DNA from: Bradyrhizobium sp. CSA207
GTDB lineage: Bacteria > Pseudomonadota > Alphaproteobacteria > Rhizobiales > Xanthobacteraceae
Direction: 5' to 3'
Assembly: GCF_029051685.1 (NCBI RefSeq)
Contig: NZ_JAACFT010000003.1
Coordinates: 186,001-250,000, forward strand
DNA: 64,000 bases
Shown: one piece after another, positions 1 through 8,086 of the stretch
Layout: each line of letters starts with the position of its first letter
Numbering within the stretch: position 1 is the stretch's first letter
The notes under the pieces: model-generated
Databases searched by the model: none
The model's input: only the letters and a program-made list of their open reading frames with translations
What the model was told of the DNA's origin: nothing
Program-made: the position numbers and the translations under genes

Positions 1-2
1 AC

Positions 3-2279
3 ATCGCCCATCGTCTGGAAGGATTAAGGGGGCGCCTGATCCCCGACGACGTCCAGGTGACGGTGACCCGAGACTATGGCGAGACCGCCAACGAGAAGGC
101 CAACGAGCTCCTTTTCCACCTTGGTCTCGCCACGATCTCGATCGTGGTGCTGATTGCGATTGCGATCGGCTGGCGCGAGGCGGTGGTGACTTTCGTCGTC
201 ATTCCGACAACGATCCTACTGACGATGTTCGCGGCCAATCTGATGGGCTACACCATCAATCGGGTCAGCCTGTTCGCGCTGATCTTCTCGATCGGCATCC
301 TCGTCGATGACGCCATCGTGGTGGTCGAGAACATCGCACGCCATTGGGGCATGCGCGATGGCCGCTCGAGGTTGCAGGCGACCATCGAAGCGGTCGCGGA
401 GGTCGGAAATCCCACGATCGTTGCCACGCTGACCGTCGTCGCGGCGCTGTTGCCGATGCTATTCGTGTCGGGCCTGATGGGTCCCTATATGGCGCCGATC
501 CCCGCCAACGCGTCGGCCGCCATGCTGTTCTCGTTCTTCGTCGCGATGGTGGTGGCGCCCTGGCTGATGCTCAAGCTCGCACCAAATGACAATGTTGCGT
601 CGACGCATCCGGCGCACGATGAAGGCCGGCTCGGCCGGCTCTACCGGCGCTTCGCCACGCCGATCGTGCGAAGCAAGCGGTCGGCCTGGATATTCCTGCT
701 CGGTGTCGGCATCGCGACACTGCTGTCGATGACGCTGTTCGCGACCAAGTCGGTGACCGTCAAGCTGCTGCCGTTCGACAACAAGTCAGAGATCGCAGTC
801 GTCGTCGATCTGCCGGAAGGCGCGAGCCTCGAGGCGACCGAGCGCACGCTGTTCGGTGCGGCCGAGATCGCCCGGCAAGTGCCCGAGGTGACCTCGGTGC
901 AATCCTTTGCTGGCACGGCGGCACCGTTCAATTTCAACGGCCTGGTGCGGCACTATTATCTGCGCGAGCGCCCGGAACTCGGCGAAGTGCAGCTCAACCT
1001 GACGGCGCGCGGCGAGCGCAAGCGCACCAGTCACGAGATCGCAATCGAGCTTCGCGAGAAGCTAAAAGCGCTCGATCCTCCCAGGGGAACCAGCATCAAG
1101 GTGGTCGAAGTGCCGCCCGGGCCGCCTGTGCTTTCGACGCTGCTAGCCGAGGTCTACGGACCCGACGCGGCCACCCGCCGCGCGATCACGGCCGAGCTCA
1201 AGAAGCTTTTCGCCGAAGTTCCCTTCATCGTCGACATCGACGACTCCATCGGCGACAAGCGGCCGCGCCTGCGGCTGTCGATCGACCAGGACCGTCTTGA
1301 ATTTTTCGGCGTCGAGCAGCGCGATGTCTACGACACGATACAGACGCTATTCGGCGGCACCTCGATCGGCTACTCGCATCGCGGCGAAGACCGCAACCCG
1401 ATCGAGATCGCGGTTCATCTGGGCAAGCGTAACCTAGTCTGGGACGAGGCGCTGGCATCGACGCCGGTGCCCGCCAATACGGTGCCCGGCAGCAAGACAG
1501 TGGTCGAACTCGGCCAGGTGGTGAAGGCAACGCTGGAGGAAGGTTCGCCGACGATCTTCCGCCGCGACGGGCGCTTCGCCGACATGGTAACGGCCGAGCT
1601 CGCCGGGCGCTTCGAGGCGCCGCTCTACGGCATGCTTGCCGTAGCAGACCGCATCGATGCCCATGACTGGGGCAAGCTGCCGAAGCCCAAGATCGGTCTG
1701 CACGGGCAGCCTGCGGACGAGGCACATCCCACGCTGCTGTGGGACGGGGAATGGGAAATCACCTGGGTGACTTTCCGCGACATGGGGGCCGCCTTCGGCG
1801 CGGCGATCCTCGGCATCTACGTGCTGGTCGTCGCGCAGTTCAGGAGTTTCCGTTTGCCGCTCGTCATCCTGACGCCGATCCCGCTGACGCTGATCGGCAT
1901 CCTGGTCGGGCACTGGCTGCTGGCTGCGCCGTTTACGGCGACCTCGATGATTGGCTTCATCGCGCTCGCGGGCATCATCGTGCGTAACTCGATCCTGCTG
2001 GTCGATTTCATCCGCCATACCGGCGGCGAAGGCAAGTCGCTGCGTGATGTCGTGCTGGAGGCCGGTGCCGTCCGCTTCAAGCCGATCCTGCTCACTGCGC
2101 TCGCCGCCATGATCGGTGCCGCTACCATCCTGCTCGATCCGATCTTTCAGGGGCTGGCGATCTCGCTGCTGTTCGGGCTGGCGTCGTCGACGCTGCTCAC
2201 TGTGCTCGTGATTCCCGCGATCTACATCGCCTTGCGCGCGCCGCATGAAGCGACTTCCACGACTGTCAATCCCAGCTAG
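3..2279 (+). CDS. RND efflux transporter permease, 3' part (5' end outside window)
   Basis: The frame is open from base 3 with no start, so this is the C-terminal ~760 residues of a resistance-nodulation-division inner-membrane pump (full members are about 1,000-1,050 aa). It begins near the end of the first periplasmic domain, then has a cluster of hydrophobic segments (about 25-190) carrying the GILVDDAIVVVENIAR segment typical of RND TM4, which holds the proton-relay acidic residues. A second large periplasmic domain follows, then a second TM bundle with GIIVRNSILLVDF. Such pumps export drugs, metals or lipophilic compounds by proton antiport with a membrane-fusion protein and outer-membrane channel, which probably lie upstream of the window. 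Substrate cannot be told from sequence. The gene ends 10 bp before the next start, so the two are probably co-transcribed. Confidence 0.9.
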   Translation: MAHRLEGLRGRLIPDDVQVTVTRDYGETANEKANELLFHLGLATISIVVLIAIAIGWREAVVTFVVIPTTILLTMFAANLMGYTINRVSLFALIFSIGILVDDAIVVVENIARHWGMRDGRSRLQATIEAVAEVGNPTIVATLTVVAALLPMLFVSGLMGPYMAPIPANASAAMLFSFFVAMVVAPWLMLKLAPNDNVASTHPAHDEGRLGRLYRRFATPIVRSKRSAWIFLLGVGIATLLSMTLFATKSVTVKLLPFDNKSEIAVVVDLPEGASLEATERTLFGAAEIARQVPEVTSVQSFAGTAAPFNFNGLVRHYYLRERPELGEVQLNLTARGERKRTSHEIAIELREKLKALDPPRGTSIKVVEVPPGPPVLSTLLAEVYGPDAATRRAITAELKKLFAEVPFIVDIDDSIGDKRPRLRLSIDQDRLEFFGVEQRDVYDTIQTLFGGTSIGYSHRGEDRNPIEIAVHLGKRNLVWDEALASTPVPANTVPGSKTVVELGQVVKATLEEGSPTIFRRDGRFADMVTAELAGRFEAPLYGMLAVADRIDAHDWGKLPKPKIGLHGQPADEAHPTLLWDGEWEITWVTFRDMGAAFGAAILGIYVLVVAQFRSFRLPLVILTPIPLTLIGILVGHWLLAAPFTATSMIGFIALAGIIVRNSILLVDFIRHTGGEGKSLRDVVLEAGAVRFKPILLTALAAMIGAATILLDPIFQGLAISLLFGLASSTLLTVLVIPAIYIALRAPHEATSTTVNPS

Positions 2280-2289
2280 CGAGGGTCCG

Positions 2290-2646
2290 ATGCACAAGAA
2301 CTATCCCGAGATCACCCGGCAAATCTCCGCCAACATGCGCAAGCTGCGCAGCGATATTCCCGACACGATGAAGGGCTTTGCTGCGCTCGCCCAGGCAGCC
2401 AGTCGCGATGGGGCGCTGGACAAAAAGACCAAGGAGATGATTGCGCTGGCGCTCGGCGTCGCCGCGCATTGCGACGGCTGCATCGGTTTTCACACTGAGG
2501 CTCTCGTCAAGCTCGGCGCCACGCGCGAGGAGGTCGAGGAAACGCTCGGCATGGCGATCTATATGGGCGGCGGGCCGTCGCTGATGTACGCAGCCGATGC
2601 GATCGCCGCCTACGAGCAATTCCAGCAGCAAACGGTCAGCGCCTGA
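2290..2646 (+). CDS. Carboxymuconolactone decarboxylase / AhpD-like protein
   Basis: 118 aa, all-helical CMD-family protein. The CDGC pair at residues 61-64 followed by H68 matches the CxxC...H redox signature of the AhpD alkylhydroperoxidase branch, so a peroxidase or disulfide-reducing role is more likely than true carboxymuconolactone decarboxylation. I chose the ATG at 2290 because GAGGG lies four bases upstream; a start at 2245 would overlap the end of the RND gene by 35 bases. The gene directly follows the pump gene and is probably in the same transcript. Family assignment is firm, substrate unknown. Confidence 0.85.
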   Translation: MHKNYPEITRQISANMRKLRSDIPDTMKGFAALAQAASRDGALDKKTKEMIALALGVAAHCDGCIGFHTEALVKLGATREEVEETLGMAIYMGGGPSLMYAADAIAAYEQFQQQTVSA

Positions 2647-2660
2647 CCTGTGCCGGGGGC

Positions 2661-2706
2661 CTGACGTGAAACGGACTTGACGTGAAAAGGATTGACGTGG
2701 AAGGGA
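2661..2706. repeat. Imperfect 15-16 bp tandem repeat, three units
   Basis: Three consecutive units, each reading roughly TTGACGTGAAAAGGA (2661-2675, 2676-2691, 2692-2706), with one to three differences between units. They lie between the AhpD-like gene and the terminator hairpin and overlap the left edge of that hairpin. Confidence 0.6.
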
Positions 2707-2734
2707 CCGGGCGATGGTCGCAACCCGGTCCCTT
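2701..2734. terminator. Bidirectional terminator hairpin
   Basis: Perfect 11-bp stem AAGGGACCGGG (2701-2711) / CCCGGTCCCTT (2724-2734) with a 12-base loop, between two convergent genes. It can serve both the AhpD-like gene (+) and the exported-protein gene ending at 2752 (-). Confidence 0.75.
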
Positions 2735-2751
2735 GCTCACGTCTTGATGGA

Positions 2752-3078
2752 CTACCAGCGATCGCCAACACCGACGCCCACGCTGACGCCGGGCGTGCGA
2801 ATGCCGACGCCAGCCCGCGGGCCGTCGTCCCAGTCGCGATAGGTGCGGCGCTCGTAATAGCGCTCGCGCGGCATGGTCGCATAGGAGTCGCGCACGATCA
2901 CGCGCGAGCCGCCGCGGGTGCGATAGCAGTTGCCGGCGTCATCGCAGACAAGCCGCACTTCCTGGATGAGATCGGGGCTGGTGTATTCGCTGGTCGTGTA
3001 GATGTCGGCGGCCTTTGCTCCGCTCGCCGCAGCGAGCGCGCCGACGCCGGCCAGCAGCGCAATCGCAAATGTCCTCAT
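2752..3078 (-). CDS. Small exported protein, unknown function
   Basis: 108 aa. The ATG at 3078 is preceded by GAGGAGGA and begins a clear signal peptide (MRTFAIALLAGVGALAAASGAKA, cleavage after AKA at about residue 23). The mature part has two cysteines (VCDDAGNCYR), a run rich in Arg and Tyr (RERYYERRTYRDWDD) and a Gly/Val-rich C-terminus. Similar short periplasmic proteins are common in Bradyrhizobium and have no known role. A longer reading from 3183 would place a polar stretch before the signal peptide and is unlikely. Confidence 0.75.
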   Translation of the reverse strand: MRTFAIALLAGVGALAAASGAKAADIYTTSEYTSPDLIQEVRLVCDDAGNCYRTRGGSRVIVRDSYATMPRERYYERRTYRDWDDGPRAGVGIRTPGVSVGVGVGDRW

Positions 3079-3189
3079 CCTGTCCTCCTCGGAAACTGCC
3101 CTCGGCGGTAACAAGAAGGGGAGTCGGCGATCGTTCCGGTGGATCTGCAGGATTTTCCCGGAACCGGGCTTTGTCGTGGTCAATTGTTC

Positions 3190-3594
3190 CTAGATCGGCT
3201 CGTAGGTTTCCGTCCCGCAGGTGTCCTCGGCCTCCGCGCGCCGGCGGTCGATCACCCTTCCGCCGGTGATCGTCACGATGTAGGTCTGGGGGCCGAGCGT
3301 CGTTCCGGTCGCGGAGGTCAGCTGGGCGCGCACGCAGGCGGTCCAGCCCGGTCCGCGGACCTCGTGATGGGGCGAGGCGACCTGCACTTCGCGAGGGTAG
3401 GACGTCGTGAGAAAGACCACGTCGATCTGTTCGCGGACCACGCGTTTGACGTCCGGGGGCGGTTCGGGCAGCGGCTGTTCGGCTTCCTTCATGCGCATGA
3501 ATTCGGGTACCGGCGCGCGGCTGTCGGCAAAGCCGCAGGCGCCAAGCGCAAGCGCGCCGGCGAGCAACGCCGCATGAGCAATGATCCGCAACAT
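3190..3594 (-). CDS. Putative lipoprotein, unknown function
   Basis: 134 aa from the ATG at 3594; an ATG at 3618 adds eight residues (MARRGPSR) and is also possible. The N-terminus is a lipoprotein signal with lipobox ALGAC, so the mature protein would be anchored at Cys20. The remainder resembles a small alpha/beta domain with a conserved-looking TYIVTITGGRVIDRR segment and a second cysteine near the C-terminus (DTCGTE). I do not recognise the family. It lies 112 bases upstream of another exported-protein gene on the same strand. Confidence 0.75.
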   Translation of the reverse strand: MLRIIAHAALLAGALALGACGFADSRAPVPEFMRMKEAEQPLPEPPPDVKRVVREQIDVVFLTTSYPREVQVASPHHEVRGPGWTACVRAQLTSATGTTLGPQTYIVTITGGRVIDRRRAEAEDTCGTETYEPI

Positions 3595-3746
3595 TCGTGA
3601 AGGTCCCCTGCGGGCCATCAGATAGGCAGGAATGCGATCCGGCGAAGTCCCGTCCGATCAACATTTGCTGAAGTCGGGGACGCCGCAGCATTGGCTATTA
3701 CGGGATTGCGGGCTAATTTGTACCCCGGACGAGGGGGATTGCGCCA

Positions 3747-3980
3747 ATGAGGATTTTGATCATCGCGGCGGCCGTGCTGGCGCTGACGGCCGTCTCGGCG
3801 CAGGCGCAGATGGGCGGCGGCAGGCGCCAGCCCAATGAGCCCGCGGCCAAGCCGGACAACAAGCCCAAGGTTGACGAAAAGGCCTACAAGGCGGCGCTCG
3901 AGCGCATTCCCGAACCCAAGGATAAGTATGATCCGTGGGGCGGGGCCCGCCCCACCGAACCCGCCAAGAAGCCGAAATAA
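3747..3980 (+). CDS. Small secreted protein with DPWGG motif
   Basis: 77 aa. Signal peptide MRILIIAAAVLALTAVSAQA, then a Gly/Arg/Pro-rich linker and the motif AYKAALERIPEPKDKYDPWGG, ending in a Pro/Lys-rich tail. The same motif pattern (AYKxxLxxIPxxKxxxDPWGG) occurs in the gene at 5736, so the two are paralogues. The mature part is hydrophilic and probably largely disordered with one short helix. Function unknown. Confidence 0.8.
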   Translation: MRILIIAAAVLALTAVSAQAQMGGGRRQPNEPAAKPDNKPKVDEKAYKAALERIPEPKDKYDPWGGARPTEPAKKPK

Positions 3981-4105
3981 AGCTGGCGGGCTGTAACGAC
4001 CCGCCTGCGATATCCTGCCGCGACGCCGCCTTCGGTACAACGGACGCTGCCATATCGGGCAGACATGACGCTGTATCGTGTGCACGATGCGAACGTTCAT
4101 TCACA

Positions 4106-4357
4106 TCATGTGCACGACTGTACGAAGGCGAGGCCGACGCGTCTGCCGTTGCGCCACACCGGCCGGCAATTCCGCACGAATTTGTCGTGTGAAATCGACA
4201 GCGTGAACGATTGCGGCAACGTGACAGGGTTTTCGAGATCGATTGCGGCGCCCCCTGCCGACATGTTTCGCACCGTGCACGCAAAACCGCTATTTTCAAA
4301 GGCGATCGTGCCACCCTTGAAGACCCGGTGCCGCTGTGCCGTACGCTTTTCGATCAT
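4106..4357 (-). CDS. PilZ domain protein (probable c-di-GMP binder)
   Basis: 83 aa, essentially a single PilZ domain. It has the RxxxR element near the start (R5-R9, extended by R11) and NMSAGG at residues 31-36, matching the [D/N]xSxxG motif that binds cyclic di-GMP. The ATG at 4357 gives a compact domain starting just before the RxxxR motif; the only upstream alternative is a GTG at 4438. No clear Shine-Dalgarno sequence is visible. Stand-alone PilZ proteins usually relay c-di-GMP to motility or exopolysaccharide machinery. Confidence 0.75.
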   Translation of the reverse strand: MIEKRTAQRHRVFKGGTIAFENSGFACTVRNMSAGGAAIDLENPVTLPQSFTLSISHDKFVRNCRPVWRNGRRVGLAFVQSCT

Positions 4358-4534
4358 CCGCGTTAATCCATAGCGATGATTGTGAAATAGTGCATAGAAA
4401 TTACCTTGAACTAAACTCAATACTGCCGCTACGTGCACCGCGCTTCAGACTTCATTTACGAAATCGAAGCGGAGCGTCTCTACGCCGACTTTTGCCACGA
4501 GCCTTTATGGCGCCGAGCGCCGATGGAGATATTG

Positions 4535-4828
4535 ATGAAGACCACGCTTTCGATTTTGTTCGCCGCAGCTCTTTCGCTGTCGTCCGTTCCCGCCAATGCC
4601 ACCAAGCTCGATCTCTCGACCATGAGCTGCAAACAGTTTCTCGAGAGCGGCGACGACACCATCAAGCTGGTGCTGACCTGGATGGACGGCTGGTACAAGG
4701 GTGACGAGGACAACGCGATCATCGACACCGACGTGTTCGTCGAGAATGCCAAGCAGTTCGGCACCTATTGCGGGAAGAACCCAACGGTCAGCATCGTCAC
4801 TGCGGCCGACGAAGTGCTCGGCAAGTAA
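4535..4828 (+). CDS. HdeA/HdeB-family periplasmic protein
   Basis: 97 aa. The ATG at 4535 follows GGAG and begins the signal peptide MKTTLSILFAAALSLSSVPANA. The mature protein (about 75 aa) has the HdeA pattern: TMSCKQFLES, then WMDGWYKGD, then FGTYCGKNP. The two cysteines would form the single disulfide of the family. HdeA proteins are periplasmic acid-stress chaperones in enterics; in rhizobia the role is less clear. A strong terminator follows at once. Confidence 0.8.
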   Translation: MKTTLSILFAAALSLSSVPANATKLDLSTMSCKQFLESGDDTIKLVLTWMDGWYKGDEDNAIIDTDVFVENAKQFGTYCGKNPTVSIVTAADEVLGK

Positions 4829-4853
4829 CCCCCGAGGCCCGTACACTTCTCAT

Positions 4854-4898
4854 CGAGAGCCGCGGTGCGCTTTGCGCTGATGCGGCTCTCGGCTTTCG
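4854..4898 (+). terminator. Rho-independent terminator after the HdeA-like gene
   Basis: Perfect 10-bp stem CGAGAGCCGC (4854-4863) / GCGGCTCTCG (4882-4891) followed by GCTTTCGG, 25 bases after the stop codon. Confidence 0.7.
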
Positions 4899-4907
4899 GG
4901 ATGATGC

Positions 4908-5372
4908 TTACCCCGACAGCATCGCGAACGCGCTCGACACCATGGCCACCGGCTTGTTGTCGGTGGCGGACAGCAGGGTGACGCGGCCGAAGCTCATGGT
5001 GCGCCCGAGCCGCACCACGCGTGCATCGGCCAGCACGTCGGATGAGGAGACGGCGCGCATGAAATGCGTGGTCTGGTCGACCGTGGTCATCGGACGGTAG
5101 CCGCGATTGGCGGCCAGGATCGCGATCACCATCGCTGTATCGGCCAGCGCCATCAGCGCCTGGCCGCACACCACGCCGCCGTGGCGGCACAGCCGGTCCG
5201 AAAACGCCATGCGCAGCAATGCGCCCGGTTGCCAGTCCGGCGCATCCGGCGGCGGGGCGTGCTCGATGCGCTCGACGGAGAGGTCGAGATCCTGGACCCA
5301 GGGCGCGAAGACATCGCCGAGGATCCGTCTGGCGTCGGCGATGCCGAACTCCGCTTCTGGCTGCGATGGCAT
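4908..5372 (-). CDS. PaaI-family hotdog thioesterase
   Basis: 154 aa. Hotdog-fold acyl-CoA thioesterase-like protein: the central region CRHGGVVCGQALMALADTAM corresponds to the HGG-x-GxxxxLaDtA motif of the PaaI family, and TTVDQTTHFMRAV to the following strand. Substrate unknown, probably an acyl- or aryl-CoA. Start chosen at 5372 because GGAGGA lies ten bases upstream; an ATG at 5390 adds six residues. It diverges from a tiny lipoprotein gene at 5521. Confidence 0.8.
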   Translation of the reverse strand: MPSQPEAEFGIADARRILGDVFAPWVQDLDLSVERIEHAPPPDAPDWQPGALLRMAFSDRLCRHGGVVCGQALMALADTAMVIAILAANRGYRPMTTVDQTTHFMRAVSSSDVLADARVVRLGRTMSFGRVTLLSATDNKPVAMVSSAFAMLSG

Positions 5373-5520
5373 GCTGTCGTTGTCCTCCATTGTTGCAGGA
5401 TGTTTCGGCCATACTGCGCGCATCGGCGCGGCAAAGTCACCCGGTCTGCCCTCGGTCCCGTCGGCTTGAAAATGCCTGACTTCGCCCTCTATGATGCCGC
5501 GCTTGGGAATGGGGTGGACG

Positions 5521-5652
5521 ATGTTGCGTCGATGTGTCCTGGTCTTTTGTCTGGCCGCGCTCGGCCTTGCGCTCAACGGGTGCACCAAATGCGGCCCGAT
5601 CTGGGACGACTGGCTGAACGCGCCGAAATCGTGCAGATCGGACCGGCTCTAG
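5521..5652 (+). CDS. Very small lipoprotein (43 aa)
   Basis: 43 codons from ATG 5521 to TAG 5652. Residues 1-20 are a lipoprotein signal peptide (MLRRCVLVFCLAALGLALNG) with Cys21 in the lipobox context LNGC; the mature peptide is only about 23 residues, CTKCGPIWDDWLNAPKSC plus a charged tail, with three cysteines. A weak ribosome site (GGTGGA) precedes the ATG. I recall similar tiny lipoproteins in Bradyrhizobium, but no function is known. Its shortness makes it easy to miss in annotation. Confidence 0.65.
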   Translation: MLRRCVLVFCLAALGLALNGCTKCGPIWDDWLNAPKSCRSDRL

Positions 5653-5735
5653 CGGCCCCAAGGTCGTGACCGGGCTGAACAGGAACGACAAGGCGCTGGC
5701 GATCCGCCCTTCTATGGATGATCAAGGAGCGAATG

Positions 5736-6029
5736 ATGAAGCTTTTCCGTATGGCCGCGGTGCTGGCCGTGCTGGCCGGACCGGCCTATGCGCAAATGCC
5801 CAATATCAACCTGTTGCAGGATGGCCCGGGCAAGACCCCGGAGGAGAAGGCCGTGGAGGCCGAACGTGAAAAGGCCTACAAGGAAACGCTGAAGAAGATT
5901 CCGGACTCCAAGGCGTCCAACGATCCCTGGGGCGGCATGCGCTCCGATCCGCCGAAGCAGCCGGTCCCGAAGGCATCGGCCGCGACCAGTGCGCCCAAGA
6001 AGTCCAAGACCGGCACAGCCGCCAACTGA
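5736..6029 (+). CDS. Small secreted protein with DPWGG motif (paralogue)
   Basis: 97 aa. Start at the ATG 5736, six bases after AAGGAG; the ATG at 5733 is too close to it. Signal peptide MKLFRMAAVLAVLAGPAYA, then a charged helical stretch (KTPEEKAVEAEREKAYKE) leading into LKKIPDSKASNDPWGG and a Pro/Ala/Lys-rich tail. The motif AYKxxLxxIPxxKxxxDPWGG is shared with the gene at 3747, so they are paralogues within 2 kb. Function unknown. A GGAGGCG/CGCCTCC hairpin at 6042-6060 follows but lacks a T-tract. Confidence 0.8.
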   Translation: MKLFRMAAVLAVLAGPAYAQMPNINLLQDGPGKTPEEKAVEAEREKAYKETLKKIPDSKASNDPWGGMRSDPPKQPVPKASAATSAPKKSKTGTAAN

Positions 6030-6131
6030 ACGATCACGGGTGGAGGCGGCTTGCGCCTCCAATCGGGACTCCTGTTCGCCCCGCCTGCTTCCTACATTCC
6101 CCAAAAGAGTGTTGCGTTGAGGAGGCATCAC

Positions 6132-6386
6132 ATGGCCGATCGGCCGCGGGATCTCGCCGAACGGATGGCGCGCCGGCGCAAGGCGGGTGGCAAGCCGGCC
6201 GAACAGAGCGGCGACGGCTATTTGCGCGAAACCTTCATCTTGCCCCGCCCGGCGGCGCGCGCAAGAGCGCAGGCCTTCTTCGCCCGCTATCCCAAGGCTG
6301 GTTATATGAGCGAAGTCGAACACTGGCGCGAATTGCCCGGCGGCGAGATCGAATTCACCATGCGGCGGCTTCCCAGCGCCGACTAG
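6132..6386 (+). CDS. Small basic cytoplasmic protein, unknown
   Basis: 84 aa. Start ATG 6132, preceded by GGAGG with ideal spacing; no signal peptide. The N-terminus is very basic (MADRPRDLAERMARRRKAGGK), the middle has RETFILPRPAARARAQAFFARYPKAGY and the end EVEHWRELPGGEIEFTMRRL, resembling a small helix-plus-hairpin domain. It could bind nucleic acid but I see no recognised motif. Confidence 0.7.
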   Translation: MADRPRDLAERMARRRKAGGKPAEQSGDGYLRETFILPRPAARARAQAFFARYPKAGYMSEVEHWRELPGGEIEFTMRRLPSAD

Positions 6387-6408
6387 GGCCAGGCACGGGG
6401 ACAAAGAC

Positions 6409-6642
6409 CTACTCGAAGGTTTCGGCGACGATACGGATCCGGAACACGGGCTCCTTGGCTTCGTCGAGCAGCTCCATATGCCACTCCGAGTTTTCCTGGA
6501 GCTTGCGGGAGATGCCCGCGGCCATATCGGCGCAGACGCTGGTCATCTCCTTCCAGGCCGAATCGCGATCGGCAAATTCCGTCGCATGCTCGGCACAGCC
6601 GGAATAACGGCCGTTCCGGATTCGAAAGAAATAATGCGGCAT
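6409..6642 (-). CDS. DUF6894-type small protein
   Basis: 77 aa starting MPHYFFRIRNGRYSG, the typical opening of the short DUF6894 family widespread in Bradyrhizobium and Methylobacterium, followed by a helical segment (DRDSAWKEMTSVCADMAAGIS) and a C-terminal strand (EPVFRIRIVAETFE). Start at 6642 chosen to match the family's MPxYFF start. No biochemical function is known for the family. Confidence 0.75.
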   Translation of the reverse strand: MPHYFFRIRNGRYSGCAEHATEFADRDSAWKEMTSVCADMAAGISRKLQENSEWHMELLDEAKEPVFRIRIVAETFE

Positions 6643-6819
6643 GGCTGGCACCGGTCGCGTGATGGCCTGCCCCCAAGCCACAAGGCGCTCAATCCAATCC
6701 CAAACGGCCGGCAGATCAATTCCGGGCGTCTACGGAATGGCCCGTCCATGGCGGCTGCCTGCGAGCCAAGCGAGCCGCGCCGCGCCAAAATCGGCCTGAA
6801 AGCCGCCGATCCTGCCGGG

Positions 6820-7008
6820 TCAGGCCGTTTTGCGTGCGAGGGCTTTCAGCTCCCGATCGATGCGCAGCTGCACCCGCCGGATCGCCAATAGATCGATCTT
6901 GGTCTCGGTCCTGCCGCTCTTGATCTGGTCGCCGATGCAGAACTGCCACTGCCAGACACCCGGAATCGCCGTCTTGGCAACAGTGAAGTCGATGCCCTTG
7001 TGATTCAT
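6820..7008 (-). CDS. Small conserved-looking protein, unknown
   Basis: 62 aa from ATG 7008, with GGAGG five bases upstream; an ATG at 7020 would place the GGAGG inside the gene. The sequence MNHKGIDFTVAKTAIPGVWQWQFCIGDQIKSG looks like a short beta-sheet domain, and the C-terminal half (RRVQLRIDRELKALARKTA) is a basic helix. I do not recognise a family with a known role. Confidence 0.65.
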   Translation of the reverse strand: MNHKGIDFTVAKTAIPGVWQWQFCIGDQIKSGRTETKIDLLAIRRVQLRIDRELKALARKTA

Positions 7009-7427
7009 GGTCGCCTCCATGATCCACCTTCCATGACCGGAAAAATGTTGGACATCACATATTCCGCCGACAAGTGAAATCTTCCGGTAAACCTAGGATA
7101 ATTCACAAAAATCTCGAAAGTGCGCGTGGCTCGCAACTAACGAAATCGGATTCCGAACGACGCGGGGGCGGAAAGCTTGCGGCGCGCCTGGAGCCGTCGT
7201 CCCCAGCGGCCAAGACGCTGCCGACGAGTTCCGCCGCAACTCGGGCAGATGGCCCAGGAACTCCGTTCATGGTCGGAGAACCACGGATAGGTTCGATGGG
7301 TGTATCGCTGACACGGCGGCTCCCATCGCGCGGAGGGAATGACCGGAAGCCGATGACCAAGCTGGCCTCATGCGATCCACGGCACATGCCTTGCTTGCCA
7401 GATAGACAAAGGCAACATGGGCGCATC
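7009..7427. other. Intergenic stretch without a recognised gene
   Basis: 419 bases between divergent genes. The part next to 7008 is relatively AT-rich (7050-7130) and probably holds the promoter of the minus-strand gene. Reading frames here have no ribosome site, no recognisable protein features and unlike codon use. I see no repeat or strong hairpin. Confidence 0.5.
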
Positions 7428-7667
7428 ATGCTCGGCATTCCCCGTCGCTACAGTCATTTCGTCTTCGGCGTCATCCAGTCCGGCCTGACCTCGCTGATCG
7501 CGGCGGGGATCGCCAGCTTTCCGGCGCAAAGCGCGATGCTCTTCCTTCGACATTGGACAATCTCGTGGCTGGTCGCATGGGCGGCGATGCTGCCCATCGT
7601 GCTGCTGGCAGCGCCGGCGATCCGCGCGTTCGCGCTGCGGCTGACGCGGGAGGAGGACACCGGCTGA
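7428..7667 (+). CDS. DUF2798 small membrane protein
   Basis: 79 aa with two hydrophobic segments: FGVIQSGLTSLIAAGIASF (about 12-31) and ISWLVAWAAMLPIVLLAAPAI (about 44-65). The opening IPRRYSHFVFGVIQSGLTS matches the DUF2798 family of short two-TM inner-membrane proteins. Start at ATG 7428 gives the usual family length; the frame is open further upstream but the added residues are not membrane-like. Role unknown. Confidence 0.75.
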   Translation: MLGIPRRYSHFVFGVIQSGLTSLIAAGIASFPAQSAMLFLRHWTISWLVAWAAMLPIVLLAAPAIRAFALRLTREEDTG

Positions 7668-7683
7668 GAGGTTGCAGAAACGA

Positions 7684-7712
7684 AAAAAACCCGCTTGGGG
7701 AGCCAAGCGGGG
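7684..7712 (-). terminator. Strong intrinsic terminator on the minus strand without an obvious gene
   Basis: Stem CCCGCTTGG (7690-7698) / CCAAGCGGG (7703-7711) with a 4-base loop. On the minus strand it is followed by a run of seven Ts, the canonical arrangement; on the plus strand no T-tract follows. No convincing minus-strand gene ends here, so it may end a small RNA transcribed from about 7720-8200. Confidence 0.6.
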
Positions 7713-7996
7713 CGAGAGGCTATTGGAGGCTGAGGTGCTGGGCTGCAACACCATAAGCCGGACCATCGTAACCGGGGCTGCTTACGGCAGCCTGACAGGA
7801 GCGGACCGAACCGCAGAGCGCTGCGCGCTTCGACCGAGCATCGCGCCGTCATGAAGGAAGGGAGAGCTTTTTGAGGCGCTCCAACGTCCCAATTCGAACA
7901 CCCGATTGCATAACTTACGACACACCCGTCGGCGAGATTCCGTCCGTTCGGCGAAGCCATGGGGGAAACGTGGTGCGCCGACAACGGGGTGGCATC

Positions 7997-8086
7997 ATGG
8001 ATAATGTAGAGCGGTCATTTGCCGCCGCGACGGCGGCTGGCTTCGTGGTACTGGTGATCGGCATCGCGCTGCTGGTGCTGATGTAG
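7997..8086 (+). CDS. Possible single-span membrane micro-protein
   Basis: 29 codons from ATG 7997: MDNVERSFAAATAAG followed by a hydrophobic segment FVVLVIGIALLVLM reaching the stop. It looks like a minimal C-tail membrane peptide. The frame is open from 7871 but the extra N-terminal residues look non-coding. Evidence is only the hydrophobic profile and a GGTGG upstream, so this is tentative. Confidence 0.35.
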   Translation: MDNVERSFAAATAAGFVVLVIGIALLVLM

